64,000 nucleotides of DNA from Candidatus Latescibacterota bacterium (GCA_022823725.1 JAJEHL010000008.1:41663-105662); one strand, 5' to 3'; counted from the first letter of the stretch, positions 1-8,914 are shown. Program-made: numbers and translations. Notes: generated by a model not told the origin, from the letters alone.

Positions 1-1911
1 GTCTTACTTGTCAGCGGTGCTGAGGTTAATGCAAAGAATGATAAAGGCTTCACGCCGCTGGACGAGGCGCGCTTGAGAAATTGTTTTGAAGTTGTTGAGA
101 TCTTGCGTGCCAATGGTGGGATAAAAGGAGCCATTGCCATGACCAGGCACGACGAACTATATAGGGCTGTAAATAGCGGTGACCTGGAGGCAGTCAAAGT
201 CTTGCTTGCCAATGGTGCTGAGGTTAATGCCAGGGATGTTGATGGCGGCACGCCGCTACATTGGGCTACCTATTGGGGCCATACGAATACGAGGATTTTG
301 CAAGTCTTACTTGCCAATGGTGCTGAGGTTAATGCAAAGAATGATGATGGTACAACGCCACTAAATTTGGTTGCCTGGTACGGTGTTACAAAGGCAGTCA
401 AAGTCTTGCTTGCCAATGGTGCTGAGGTCAATGTAAAGGAGGACTGCATGCCGCTGCACCAGGCTGCCTATAATGGCCACATGGTGATAATAAAAATCTT
501 GCTTGCCAATGGCACTGAGGTTAATGCAAGGGACAGATTCAGTGAAACGCCGCTACATTGGGCTGCGAGGGCAGGCCAAAAGGAAGTCGTCGAATTCTTG
601 CTTGCCAACGGAGCTGAGGTCAATGTAAGGGATAAACTCGGTAGAACGCCGCTGCACGGGGTTGCCTATGAGGGCAAAAAGGAAGCCATTGAAGTCCTGC
701 TTGCCAATGGTGCTGAGGTCAATGCAAAGGATGCTGACGGCACTACGCCGCTCCACGATGCTGCTGCGAAGGCAGGCCAAAAGGAAGCAGTCAAATTCTT
801 GCTTGCCAATGGCGCAGATGTCAATGTAAGGGATGATGAAGGCAAAACGTCGCTAAATAGGGCAGCCGATAGTGGCCATCTGGATGTCGTCAAAGTCTTG
901 CTTGCTAATGGCGCAGATGTCAATGTAAAGGATGCTGACGGCGCTACGTCACTAAATAGGACAGCCAATAGTGGCCATCTGGATGTCGTCAAAGTCTTGC
1001 TTGCTAATGGCTCAGATGTCAATGTAAAGGATGCTGAACTCAGGACGCTACTCTGCCGGGTAGCCGGGAAAGGCGATACGGAATCCGTCAAAGTTTTGCT
1101 TGCCAATGGCGCAGATGTCAATGTAAGGGATGATGAAGGCAAAACGTCGCTAAATAGGGCAGCCAATAGTGGCCATCTGGATGTCGTCAAAATGTTGCTT
1201 ACTAATGGTGCAGATGTCAATGTAAAGGATGCTGAACTCAGGACGCTACTCTGCCGGGTAGCCGGGAAAGGCGATACGGAATCCGTCAAAGTTTTGCTTG
1301 CTAATGGCGCAGATGTCAATGTAAAGGATGGTGAAGGCAAAACGTCGCTAAATAGGGCAGCCGATAGTGGCCATCTGGATGTCGTCAAAATGTTGCTTAC
1401 TAATGGTGCAGATGTCAATGTAAAGGATGCTGAACTCAGGATGCTACTCTGCCGGGTAGCCGGGAAAGGCGATACGGAATCCGTCAAATTTTTAATTGTC
1501 AATGGTTTTGAGGTCAATGCACCGGATTATAGCGGCACTACGCCGCTCCACGAGGCAGCCTATTGGAGCCGTATGGATGTCGTCAAAGTTTTGCTTGCCA
1601 GAGGCGCAGATGTCAATGCCAGGGACAGATTCGGCGCTACGCCGCTACATAGGGTAGCCTATCGGAGCCGCATGGATGTCGTCAAAGTTTTGCTTGCCAG
1701 AGGCGCAGATGTCAATGTCAGGGACAGATTCGGCGCTACGCCGCTACATTGGACTGCGAGGGCAGGGAAAAAGGAAGCCATTGAAGTCTTGCTTGCCAGA
1801 GGCGCAGATGTTAATATAAAAAATAATGAGGGTGCAACGCCGCTACGCGAGGCTATGTTGAACGATCATAGTGAAACTATTTCTATCCTAATCGCCAACG
1901 GGGCTATGTGA
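1..1911 (+). CDS. Ankyrin-repeat protein, 5' end outside window
   Basis: Long run of roughly 33-residue ankyrin repeats with the usual TPLH...G...VLLANGADVN pattern; such repeats form protein-binding solenoids. No signal peptide or catalytic domain is seen. The frame is open from base 1, so the annotated TTG at 73 is unlikely to be the true start. A better start inside the window is ATG 139, which has AAAGGAG at 124-130, the same arrangement as the starts of the other two ankyrin genes here. The residues before it (ILRANGG) resemble the C-terminal ending of these proteins (ILIANGA), so the upstream part may be another ankyrin gene that lost its stop. The middle holds near-identical 198-bp units of two repeats each, starting at 1030, 1228 and 1426. 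The C-terminal cap matches those of the two ankyrin genes downstream. The partner is unknown. Confidence 0.88.
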   Translation, partial: VLLVSGAEVNAKNDKGFTPLDEARLRNCFEVVEILRANGGIKGAIAMTRHDELYRAVNSGDLEAVKVLLANGAEVNARDVDGGTPLHWATYWGHTNTRILQVLLANGAEVNAKNDDGTTPLNLVAWYGVTKAVKVLLANGAEVNVKEDCMPLHQAAYNGHMVIIKILLANGTEVNARDRFSETPLHWAARAGQKEVVEFLLANGAEVNVRDKLGRTPLHGVAYEGKKEAIEVLLANGAEVNAKDADGTTPLHDAAAKAGQKEAVKFLLANGADVNVRDDEGKTSLNRAADSGHLDVVKVLLANGADVNVKDADGATSLNRTANSGHLDVVKVLLANGSDVNVKDAELRTLLCRVAGKGDTESVKVLLANGADVNVRDDEGKTSLNRAANSGHLDVVKMLLTNGADVNVKDAELRTLLCRVAGKGDTESVKVLLANGADVNVKDGEGKTSLNRAADSGHLDVVKMLLTNGADVNVKDAELRMLLCRVAGKGDTESVKFLIVNGFEVNAPDYSGTTPLHEAAYWSRMDVVKVLLARGADVNARDRFGATPLHRVAYRSRMDVVKVLLARGADVNVRDRFGATPLHWTARAGKKEAIEVLLARGADVNIKNNEGATPLREAMLNDHSETISILIANGAM

Positions 1912-2118
1912 GGTCGGGAATGTAGTCCATACGACAGATCATTGTGATAAGTAGTGCATCGCAGCACAACGCAGTCATTTGGATGAATGTTCGCCAAACG
2001 CAACCACCGCACAAGCGTAGCACGGGATTACTTCACTGCAGTGCTTGGGTCTGTGCGGTGGTTATTTGTGATTGCTTTCGTAAGGTCAGTGAAGCAAATA
2101 AAAGGAGGATATGTATTG
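1912..2118 (+). repeat. Duplicated leader, copy 1 (upstream of LRR gene 1)
   Basis: About 207 bases that are nearly identical to 7821-8019. Both copies lie between an ankyrin stop codon and an LRR start. The first ~70 bases also follow the second ankyrin gene (from 6365), so that part occurs three times. The block contains the inverted repeat AACCACCGCACA / TGTGCGGTGGTT and ends with the strong AAAGGAGG of the LRR gene. Confidence 0.85.
2002..2063 (+). promoter_or_regulatory. Conserved stem-loop in leader of LRR gene 1
   Basis: Perfect 12-bp inverted repeat, AACCACCGCACA at 2002-2013 and TGTGCGGTGGTT at 2052-2063, with extra AGCAC/GTGCT pairing inside. It lies 38 bases before the Shine-Dalgarno of the LRR gene, and the arms are unchanged in the second copy at 7911-7972. 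No clear U-tract follows, so an attenuator or mRNA-stability element is as plausible as a terminator. Confidence 0.5.
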
Positions 2119-2457
2119 ATGAGCATTGAAAAGGATGAACGGGCGATATTGATCGCGCTTTACGACGCGACCGATGGGGCGAATTGGAATAACAATACGA
2201 ACTGGAAGACCGACAAACCCCTCAGTGAATGGCATGGTGTCCAGACCAATGATGCCGGACGAGTGACCGGGCTGAGGCTTGATTGGAACAGGTTATCGGG
2301 CTCGCTCCCTTCAGAATTAGGACAACTGACAAACCTGAAAAAACTGGGACTTTCTGACAATGAATTATCGGGTGCGATCCCCTCATCGTTGAGACAACTG
2401 AAAAACCTGAGAATACCGAGTCTTGATGGGAACACCAATCTGGATGTGTCGGCGTAG
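2119..2457 (+). CDS. Short leucine-rich-repeat protein (LRR 1)
   Basis: A 112-residue protein. It opens with the N-terminal cap commonly seen before bacterial plant-type LRRs (LYDATDGANW, then LSEWHGV) and continues with about two to three LRRs of the LSGxIPxxLxxLxNL type; these form curved protein-binding scaffolds. ATG 2119 is chosen because AAAGGAGG sits at 2101-2108; an adjacent in-frame TTG (2116) is an alternative. The annotated start at 1987 would translate the leader. No signal peptide is seen. It is a shorter paralogue of the LRR gene at 8020 and appears to have lost central repeats. It lies directly after an ankyrin gene, and that pairing is repeated downstream. Function unknown beyond probable protein binding. 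Confidence 0.8.
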   Translation: MSIEKDERAILIALYDATDGANWNNNTNWKTDKPLSEWHGVQTNDAGRVTGLRLDWNRLSGSLPSELGQLTNLKKLGLSDNELSGAIPSSLRQLKNLRIPSLDGNTNLDVSA

Positions 2458-2566
2458 GTTTCGGGTATATGGACGATGACCGTGTATCCGAAATCTCTAT
2501 ATTCTGGGGCGTGCTCTGTTTGTGCTGTTGTTTCGCTATAAAGCCAATAATTGGATCGAAAATGTT

Positions 2567-2601
2567 AGAAGGCCGCTCGGGTTGGCAGCCTGTGGCCTTC
2601 T
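2567..2601 (+). other. Hairpin between LRR 1 and the hypothetical gene
   Basis: AGAAGGCC (2567-2574) pairs with GGCCTTCT (2594-2601) around a 19-base loop. There is no T-run after it, so it is a weak terminator candidate or a processing site. Confidence 0.3.
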
Positions 2602-2689
2602 GCCGCAACATACAGAGATGGGAACGGTGCTGCAAACCGCAACCCGCTCTACCTGAAATTTTTCCTGTTACAATTCAAAGGAGCGTACT

Positions 2690-3229
2690 ATGGCTTTTGA
2701 AGCTACGAGCGATTTTTCTATTCCCATTACGGACCAATTATATGATGAGATAATCGGGGCTTCCCTTATTGATTTTGAGACCGGCCATTTGATTCTTACA
2801 AGCGATGATATTGATTATGGGAACGAGATGCCAGCCGTTGAGTCAGAGTTAAAATATATGGATGAAACGCATGCATGTATTTTAGGAGAAGCCCTTTGTC
2901 GTATGGGTCGCGACAAAAATGTGGAATTGGTGTATGAGTACTCGCGTTTTAGATTGATGACAGATCCAAGAAAAAAAAGCTATCTCATAGTTAGAGAATT
3001 ATATCTCCTACCGGACGAAACCTGGGTTCTGAGAGCGCACAAAGGCGCAATAAATAATCCGAAAAAGATCGAATATTGGGAGATTGATGCCCGTAGTGCA
3101 AAAGCTTCTCTTGAACGAGAACTCCGAGACTTTGACTATAAATGGGAACAAGAACTCCGACCCTCTGGCTTTTTGATATGGAGTAGATGGAATTTGAAGG
3201 TCACAATTGACCTCTATTTTTCCGTCTGA
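2690..3229 (+). CDS. Hypothetical protein, 179 aa
   Basis: I do not recognise a family. The protein is soluble and acidic, with no signal peptide or membrane segment. Its first half is rich in Asp/Glu, and the C-terminal part carries aromatic strands suggesting an alpha/beta fold. The start is well supported: AAAGGAG lies seven bases before ATG 2690. It sits between LRR gene 1 and the large ankyrin gene, in the same direction, and has no counterpart in the second duplicated block. It may have been inserted between the two blocks. It could be an immunity- or cargo-type protein of the ankyrin/LRR locus, but nothing in the sequence proves this. Confidence 0.7.
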   Translation: MAFEATSDFSIPITDQLYDEIIGASLIDFETGHLILTSDDIDYGNEMPAVESELKYMDETHACILGEALCRMGRDKNVELVYEYSRFRLMTDPRKKSYLIVRELYLLPDETWVLRAHKGAINNPKKIEYWEIDARSAKASLERELRDFDYKWEQELRPSGFLIWSRWNLKVTIDLYFSV

Positions 3230-3286
3230 TCGGCCTTTGTTTATGTGCAACTAAAGCACTGATTAAAAAAGGAAAGGAGCAATGCC

Positions 3287-6200
3287 TTGAATGACACAAC
3301 AACCAACTTTGTATCCATAGAGAACGAAGCCAATCCAAAGGATACGCCTTTATACATGGCTATAGAGAAAGGCGACCTGGAGGCAGTTAAATGCTTGCTT
3401 GCCAGTGGTGCGGATGTCAATACAAAGAATCAATCTGGTAATACACCTCTCCATAAGGCTGCCGCAAGAGGCGATAAAGAAGCCATCAAATTACTGCTTG
3501 CCAGTGGTGCGGATGTCAATGCACGGGACAATGATGGCAATACGCCACTATGCGGGGCTGCCTTTTGGGGGTGTCTGAAAGCCGCCGAAGTGTTGCTTGC
3601 CGACGGAATTGAAGGCAATGCAGTTAGTGCAACAGATGATGTGGGTGAAATATTGCAGCACCGAGCGACCTGTTGGCGCGATCTGGACGCGGCGGAATTT
3701 CTGTTTTCTTACGGAGAAAATATCAGCGTAAAGGATGATGATGACAATACGCCGCTATACTGGACGACCTGTGAGAGCCACATGGAAGCGGTGGAATTAC
3801 TACTCGTCAGCGGTGCCGATGTCAATACACAGGATGATAAAGGCGATAAGCCGATATCTCTGGCTCCTCTGGAAGGAATGGTTGAAGCCATGGAAGTGTT
3901 GCTCACCAACGGCGCCGATGTCAATGTAAAAGGTGATAGTAGCAGAACGCCACTGCATTGGGTTAGCTATTGGGGCTACCTGGAAGCGGTGGAATTACTA
4001 CTCGTCAGCGGTGCCGATGTCAATACACGGGATGATAAAGGCTATACGCCGCTCGATATAGCTGCTTTGAGAGGCGACGCAGAATTGGTGAAATTACTGC
4101 TTGCCAGTGGTGCGGATGTCAAAGGTGATAGGAGCAGAACGCCACTGCACGAGGCTGCCAGTAGTGGCTGTGCGGAGGTGGTGAAGTTGCTGCTTGCCAA
4201 TGGTGTGGATGTAAAAGGTGATAGGAGCAGAACGCCACTGCACGAGGCTGCCAGTAGTGGCTGTGCGGAGGTGGTGAAATTACTGCTTGCCAATGGTGCT
4301 GAGGTCAATGTACGGACTGATTACGAACCCAGAACGCCGCTCAGCGAGGCCGCCTGTAGAGGTCACGCGGAGGTGGTGAAATTACTGCTTGCCAATGGTG
4401 CCGATGTCAATACAAAGAAAACGCTACTGCACGAAGTAGCATCCTGGGGGGATATGGAATCAATGAAGTTGTTGCTTATCAATGGTGCCGATGTCAATGC
4501 AAAGGATTGGCATGATAATACGCCACTGCACGAAGCCGCATCCTGGGGGCGAACAGAAGGAGTAGAAATGTTGCTTGAACACGGCGCTGACATCAATGCA
4601 AAGGATTATTTTGATAAAACGCCACTGCACGAAGCCGCATCCTGGGGGGATATGGAATCAGTGAAGTTGCTGCTTGCCAATGGTGCCGATGTCAATGCAA
4701 CAGCTAAATGGGGTGATACACCGATCCACCGATCTGTTAGTTCTGGGAAGGTTAAAATCCTGCAAGTGTTACTTGCTGCTGGTGGGGATGTCAATGCACG
4801 GAATGATTACGGCAATACGCCGTTACACTTGAGTGACGATATGGGCTACTTGAAATCTCTGCCGGTGTTACTTGCCGCTGGTGGGGATGTCAATGCACGG
4901 AATAATGACGGTGCAACACCACTACATGAGGTTGCCTGGATAGGCGACACAGAAGCGTTCAAAGTTCTGCTCGCCAATGGTGCTGAAGGCAATGCAGTGG
5001 ATAATTACGGCAAAACGCTGCTGCACAAGGCCGCAGAAGGAGGCGAAAAAGCATTCTTACAAGTGTTACTTGCTAATAGCACCGATGTTAATGTAAGGGA
5101 TGAGAGTGGTGAAACGCCGCTACACAAGGCCGCCTATAAGGGGTGCACAGAAGCCCTGGAAGTGTTGCTTGCCAACGGTGCCGATGTCAATGCAAGGGAC
5201 GAGAGTGGTGAAACGCCGCTACACAAGGCCGCCAGAGATCGGGAGATTGAAGTTGTGAAAGTGCTGCTTGTCACTGGTGCAGATGTGAATGCTCGGAATG
5301 ATGACGGCAACACGCCGTTGCACAACGCTGCCGGGCAAGGGGAGGTCGAATGCTTGAAAGTGTTGCTTGACAGCGGTGCTGAGGTCAATGCAACAAATAA
5401 TAGAGGTGACTCGCCATTATACAAGGCCGCAGAGAACGGAGAGTTTGAAGCTATGGAAGTGTTGTTTGCCAGCGGAGTTGGTGTCAATGCATGGGGTGCC
5501 GATGGCAATACGTTGCTACATAAGGCTGCTTCGAGAGGGGATGTTAAAGCCCTGCGGGCATTGCTTGACACTGGTGCGGAGGTCAATGTCCGAGATGCTG
5601 ACGACAATACCCCGCTTCACCGGGCAGCCATGGAAGGGAAGATTGAAGCTATAGAAGTGTTGGTTGCCGCTGGTGCTGAGGTGAATGCTGATGGGAATAT
5701 GAAGGCAGTCAAATTACTAATTGCCAGCGGTGCTGATGTCAGTGCAAAGGATGCTGATGGCAATACGCCACTCCACCGGGCAATCAATACTGGCGATATG
5801 GAAGCCGTTAAATTATTGCTTGCCAGCGGTGCGGATGTCAATGCAAAGGATGCTGATGGTAAAACGTTGCTCCATTGGGCTGCCTCAAATGACAAAACAG
5901 AAGTGGTCAAAGAGTTGCTTGCCCATGGCGCTGATGTCAATGTCAGGAACAGATTCGGCAAAACGTTGCTCCATTGGTTTGCCGGTCTGGGCCGCATGGC
6001 GGTCCTCAAAGAGTTGCTTGCCCATGGTGCTGATGTCAATGCAAAGGATCATTTTGATAGAACGCCGCTCCATTGGGCTGTCAGGTGGTGCCACAATCGG
6101 GATAAAAAAAGAAGAAAAAGGCAGCTTGAAGTTATGGAAGAGTTGCTTGCCCATGGTGCTGATGTCAATGTCAGGGACAGATTCGGCGAAACGCCGCTCC

Positions 6201-6364
6201 ATTGGGTTGCGAGGGCAGGGAAAAAGGAAGCCATTGAAGTCATGCTTGCCAGCGGTGCTGATGTCAATGCAAAGGATGATGGTGGTAAAACGCCGCTCCA
6301 CGAGGCTATGTTGAACGATCATAGTGAAGCCATTTCTATCCTGATCGCCAACGGGGCTAAGTGA
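3287..6364 (+). CDS. Large ankyrin-repeat protein, 1025 aa
   Basis: About thirty ankyrin repeats of 31-33 residues run from residue ~20 to the end, with the consensus DGNTPLHKAA...G...VLLASGADVNA. There is no signal peptide, membrane segment or enzymatic domain. The TTG start at 3287 has AAAGGAG at 3273-3279 and is followed by NDTTTN, which resembles the start of the third ankyrin gene (TTG, then NETTP). Some repeats are shortened (for example the VKGDRSRTPLHEAASSGCA copies near residues 280-340), showing recent unequal exchange at DNA level. One repeat near residue 940 carries a basic insertion (DKKRRKRQ). The C-terminal ~130 residues closely match those of the neighbouring ankyrin genes. 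Family role: protein-protein interaction. In symbionts such proteins often target host proteins; that is inference here. Confidence 0.92.
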   Translation: MNDTTTNFVSIENEANPKDTPLYMAIEKGDLEAVKCLLASGADVNTKNQSGNTPLHKAAARGDKEAIKLLLASGADVNARDNDGNTPLCGAAFWGCLKAAEVLLADGIEGNAVSATDDVGEILQHRATCWRDLDAAEFLFSYGENISVKDDDDNTPLYWTTCESHMEAVELLLVSGADVNTQDDKGDKPISLAPLEGMVEAMEVLLTNGADVNVKGDSSRTPLHWVSYWGYLEAVELLLVSGADVNTRDDKGYTPLDIAALRGDAELVKLLLASGADVKGDRSRTPLHEAASSGCAEVVKLLLANGVDVKGDRSRTPLHEAASSGCAEVVKLLLANGAEVNVRTDYEPRTPLSEAACRGHAEVVKLLLANGADVNTKKTLLHEVASWGDMESMKLLLINGADVNAKDWHDNTPLHEAASWGRTEGVEMLLEHGADINAKDYFDKTPLHEAASWGDMESVKLLLANGADVNATAKWGDTPIHRSVSSGKVKILQVLLAAGGDVNARNDYGNTPLHLSDDMGYLKSLPVLLAAGGDVNARNNDGATPLHEVAWIGDTEAFKVLLANGAEGNAVDNYGKTLLHKAAEGGEKAFLQVLLANSTDVNVRDESGETPLHKAAYKGCTEALEVLLANGADVNARDESGETPLHKAARDREIEVVKVLLVTGADVNARNDDGNTPLHNAAGQGEVECLKVLLDSGAEVNATNNRGDSPLYKAAENGEFEAMEVLFASGVGVNAWGADGNTLLHKAASRGDVKALRALLDTGAEVNVRDADDNTPLHRAAMEGKIEAIEVLVAAGAEVNADGNMKAVKLLIASGADVSAKDADGNTPLHRAINTGDMEAVKLLLASGADVNAKDADGKTLLHWAASNDKTEVVKELLAHGADVNVRNRFGKTLLHWFAGLGRMAVLKELLAHGADVNAKDHFDRTPLHWAVRWCHNRDKKRRKRQLEVMEELLAHGADVNVRDRFGETPLHWVARAGKKEAIEVMLASGADVNAKDDGGKTPLHEAMLNDHSEAISILIANGAK

Positions 6365-6442
6365 GGTCGGATGTAGTCCATACGACGGATCATTGTGATA
6401 AGTAGTGCATCACAGCACAACGCAGTTATTCAGTGTTTTTGG

Positions 6443-6484
6443 TCGTCATCGCGGCCTGATTCTATCCGCGATCCAGTGGTTTTG
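6443..6484. repeat. Dispersed hairpin repeat, copy 1
   Basis: GTCATCGCGGC...CCGCGATCCAG followed by GGTTTTGAAC. It matches copies near 50372, 60471, 60513 and 61505 in this window. Inverted arms form a GC-rich hairpin. It lies between two ankyrin genes. Confidence 0.7.
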
Positions 6485-6560
6485 AACACAGAGACATGGC
6501 ACGCTTATTCCGCAATAAGTTGCGATATGTGATCAAACTTGAATGAAAGGAGCGAATGTC

Positions 6561-7820
6561 TTGAACGAGACAACCCCTCACTCTGTACATATGAGGAGCG
6601 AAGTCAATACAAAGGATGATTTTGGCAACAAGCTTTTATACAAGGCCGCAATGCAAGGCGGTCTGATAGTATTAAAAGACTTTCTTACCAGAGGCACGGA
6701 TGTCAATGCAAGATATGGACTGTTGGGCAAAACGCCGCTTCACGAGGTAGCCAATAGTGGCCATCTGATGGTCGTCAAAGCGTTGCTTGCTAGAGGCGCA
6801 GATGTCAATGTAAGGAACAGATTCGACGACACACCGCTGCACGAGGCAGCGGATAGTGGCCATTTGGCGGTTGTCAAAGTGTTGCTTGCCAATGGTGCAG
6901 AGGTCAATGTAAAGGATGATGGCCTTAGAACGCTACTCTGCCGGGTAGCCAGGGAAGGTGATATAGAATCCGTCAAATTTCTAATTATCAATGGTGTTGA
7001 GGTCAACGCACCGGACTATAGCGGTGCTACGCCGCTCCATGGAGCAGCTAATAGCGGCCATCTGGCGGTTGTCAAAGTGTTGCTTGCTAATGGCGCAGAG
7101 GTCAATGCTCCCAGCGATGTCTATTTCAGATTAAAGGATGATAAAGGTAGCACACCGCTGCACGAGGCAGTGGATAGTGGCCATCTGGCGGTTGTCAAAG
7201 TGTTGCTTGCTAATGGCGCAGAGGTCAATGCCAGGGATAGATTCGGTGCTACGCCGCTACATTGGGCTGCGAGGGCAGGGAAAAAGGAAACCATTGAAGT
7301 CTTGCTTGCCAGCGGATCCGAGGTCAATCTAAGGGATGCTGACTGTGCTACGCCGCTACAAAGGGCAGCCAATAGTGGCCATCTGGCGGTTGTCAAAGTG
7401 TTGCTTGCTAATGGCGCAGAGGTCAATGCCAGGGATGCTGATCTTAGAACGCTACTCTGCCGGGTAGCCAGGGAAGGCGATACGGAATCCGTCAAATTTC
7501 TAATTATCAATGGTGTTGAGGTCAATGCACCGGATTATAGCGGCACCACGCCGCTCCACGAAGCAATCAATAGTGGCCATCTGGCGGTCGTCAAAGCGTT
7601 GCTTGCCAATGGCGCGTATGTCAATGCCAGGGATAGATTCGGTGCTACGCCGCTACATTGGGCTGCGAGGGCAGGGAAAAAGGAAACCATTGAAGTCTTG
7701 CTCGCCAGCGGATCCGAGGTCAATATAAAAAATAATGAGGGTGCAACGCCGCTAAGCGAGGCTATGTTGAAAGCTCATAGTGAAGCCATTTCTATCCTGA
7801 TCGCCAACGGGGCTAAGTGA
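6561..7820 (+). CDS. Ankyrin-repeat protein, 419 aa
   Basis: Twelve or so ankyrin repeats, closely related to the first ankyrin gene of the window, including the unusual LRTLLCRVA..GD.ESVKFLI units and the C-terminal NIKNNEGATPL...ISILIANGAK cap. TTG 6561 is preferred over the annotated ATG 6543: AAAGGAG at 6546-6552 lies inside the longer reading, eight bases before the TTG, and the second ankyrin gene starts the same way. No export signal. It is followed after the duplicated leader by LRR gene 2, so the ankyrin-leader-LRR order is repeated. Likely a protein-binding scaffold; partner unknown. Confidence 0.88.
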   Translation: MNETTPHSVHMRSEVNTKDDFGNKLLYKAAMQGGLIVLKDFLTRGTDVNARYGLLGKTPLHEVANSGHLMVVKALLARGADVNVRNRFDDTPLHEAADSGHLAVVKVLLANGAEVNVKDDGLRTLLCRVAREGDIESVKFLIINGVEVNAPDYSGATPLHGAANSGHLAVVKVLLANGAEVNAPSDVYFRLKDDKGSTPLHEAVDSGHLAVVKVLLANGAEVNARDRFGATPLHWAARAGKKETIEVLLASGSEVNLRDADCATPLQRAANSGHLAVVKVLLANGAEVNARDADLRTLLCRVAREGDTESVKFLIINGVEVNAPDYSGTTPLHEAINSGHLAVVKALLANGAYVNARDRFGATPLHWAARAGKKETIEVLLASGSEVNIKNNEGATPLSEAMLKAHSEAISILIANGAK

Positions 7821-8019
7821 GGTCGGGAATGTAGTCAATACGACAGATCATTGTGATAAGTAGTGCATCGCAGTACAACGCAGTCATTTGGATGAATGTT
7901 CGCCAAACGCAACCACCGCACAAGCGTAGCAAGGGATTACTTCACTACAGTGCTTGGGTCTGTGCGGTGGTTATTTGTGCTTTCGTAACTTCAGAGAAGT
8001 AAAAGGAGGATATGTATTG
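7821..8019 (+). repeat. Duplicated leader, copy 2 (upstream of LRR gene 2)
   Basis: Near-identical to 1912-2118 with a few substitutions and two small gaps close to the Shine-Dalgarno. Similarity continues into both LRR genes. This indicates duplication of a whole ankyrin-leader-LRR module rather than of single genes. Confidence 0.85.
7911..7972 (+). promoter_or_regulatory. Conserved stem-loop in leader of LRR gene 2
   Basis: AACCACCGCACA (7911-7922) pairs perfectly with TGTGCGGTGGTT (7961-7972). The arms are identical to those at 2002-2063, while some loop bases differ. Conservation of the arms over a diverged loop suggests the RNA hairpin is kept. Confidence 0.5.
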
Positions 8020-8661
8020 ATGCGCATTGAAAAGGATGAACGGGCGATATTGATCGCGCTTTACGACGCGACCGATGGGGCGAATTGGAATAACAATACG
8101 AACTGGAAGACCGACAAACCCCTCAGCGAGTGGCATGGCGTCCTGACCAATAGTGCCGGACGAGTGACCGGGCTGAGGCTTGAGGGGGACGGGTTATCGG
8201 GCTCTATCCCTTCAGAATTAGGACAACTGACAAACCTGGAAAAACTGGGACTTTCTGACAATGGATTTGATTCATCGGGCGTATCGGGCGCGATTCCCCC
8301 GGAATTAGGGCAACTGACAAACCTGGAATATCTGTGGCTTGAGGTCAATGGATTATCGGGCACAATTCCCCCAGAATTAGGACAACTGACAAACCTGAGA
8401 GAACTGCTTCTTAGTGGTAACCAGCTATCGGGCGCGATTCCCTCGGAATTAGGGCAACTGACAAACCTGGAATGTCTGTGGCTTTCTGACAATGAATTAT
8501 CGGGTTCGATTCCCTCATCGTTGAGACAACTGACGAACCTGAGAGAACTGAAACTTTCTGACAATGAATTATCGGGTTCGATTCCCCCGGAATTAGGGCA
8601 ACTGACAAACCTGAGCAAACCGAGTCTTGATGGGAACACCAATCTGGATGTGCCGACGTAG
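8020..8661 (+). CDS. Leucine-rich-repeat protein (LRR 2)
   Basis: 213 residues. An N-terminal cap almost identical to LRR 1 (DATDGANWNNNTNWKTDKPL) is followed by about six to seven 24-residue plant-type repeats (LSGxIPxELGQLTNLxxLxLSxN). ATG 8020 is supported by AAAAGGAGG at 8001-8009; the in-frame TTG at 8017 is an alternative. No signal peptide or membrane anchor is visible, unlike many surface LRR proteins. The repeats are nearly identical at DNA level, so repeat number probably varies between strains. A rho-independent terminator follows at 8767. Predicted role is protein binding; target unknown. Confidence 0.85.
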   Translation: MRIEKDERAILIALYDATDGANWNNNTNWKTDKPLSEWHGVLTNSAGRVTGLRLEGDGLSGSIPSELGQLTNLEKLGLSDNGFDSSGVSGAIPPELGQLTNLEYLWLEVNGLSGTIPPELGQLTNLRELLLSGNQLSGAIPSELGQLTNLECLWLSDNELSGSIPSSLRQLTNLRELKLSDNELSGSIPPELGQLTNLSKPSLDGNTNLDVPT

Positions 8662-8766
8662 GTTTTGAGTATATGGACGATGACCGTGTACCAAATTCCT
8701 ACCGTGGACAGCATCCCTACCGCGAATAGCGTGGGGCCAGAATAAATTTACCCGACACACAAAAAC

Positions 8767-8805
8767 GCCCCGGCATTCCCATGCTGGGGCATTCTCTTTT
8801 TTATT
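8767..8805 (+). terminator. Rho-independent terminator after LRR 2
   Basis: GCCCCGGCAT, loop TCCC, ATGCTGGGGC, then a T-rich tract. The 10-bp stem has one G-T pair. The same stem sequence is reused at 9511. Confidence 0.85.
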
Positions 8806-8914
8806 TGTTGCACTTAAATTGGAAGTTCCAGATACATACGCACGCTGTAAAATGCAAGCCTGTGCTTGCCCATTACGCGATGCGGGTGTTTTCAAAGACT
8901 CGCTCATGCAGGTA

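Noticed and set aside
666-1517. 283-residue minus-strand ORF with regular SAPLASKTLT repeats
   Set aside because: It is the reverse reading of the ankyrin repeats; its periodicity comes from the sense gene.
2469-2753. 94-residue plus-strand ORF
   Set aside because: No ribosome-binding site or family resemblance, and it overlaps the well-supported start of the 2690 gene.
3287-6364. Regular ~99-base periodicity resembling an array
   Set aside because: Period and content are those of ankyrin codons, not CRISPR repeats with unique spacers.
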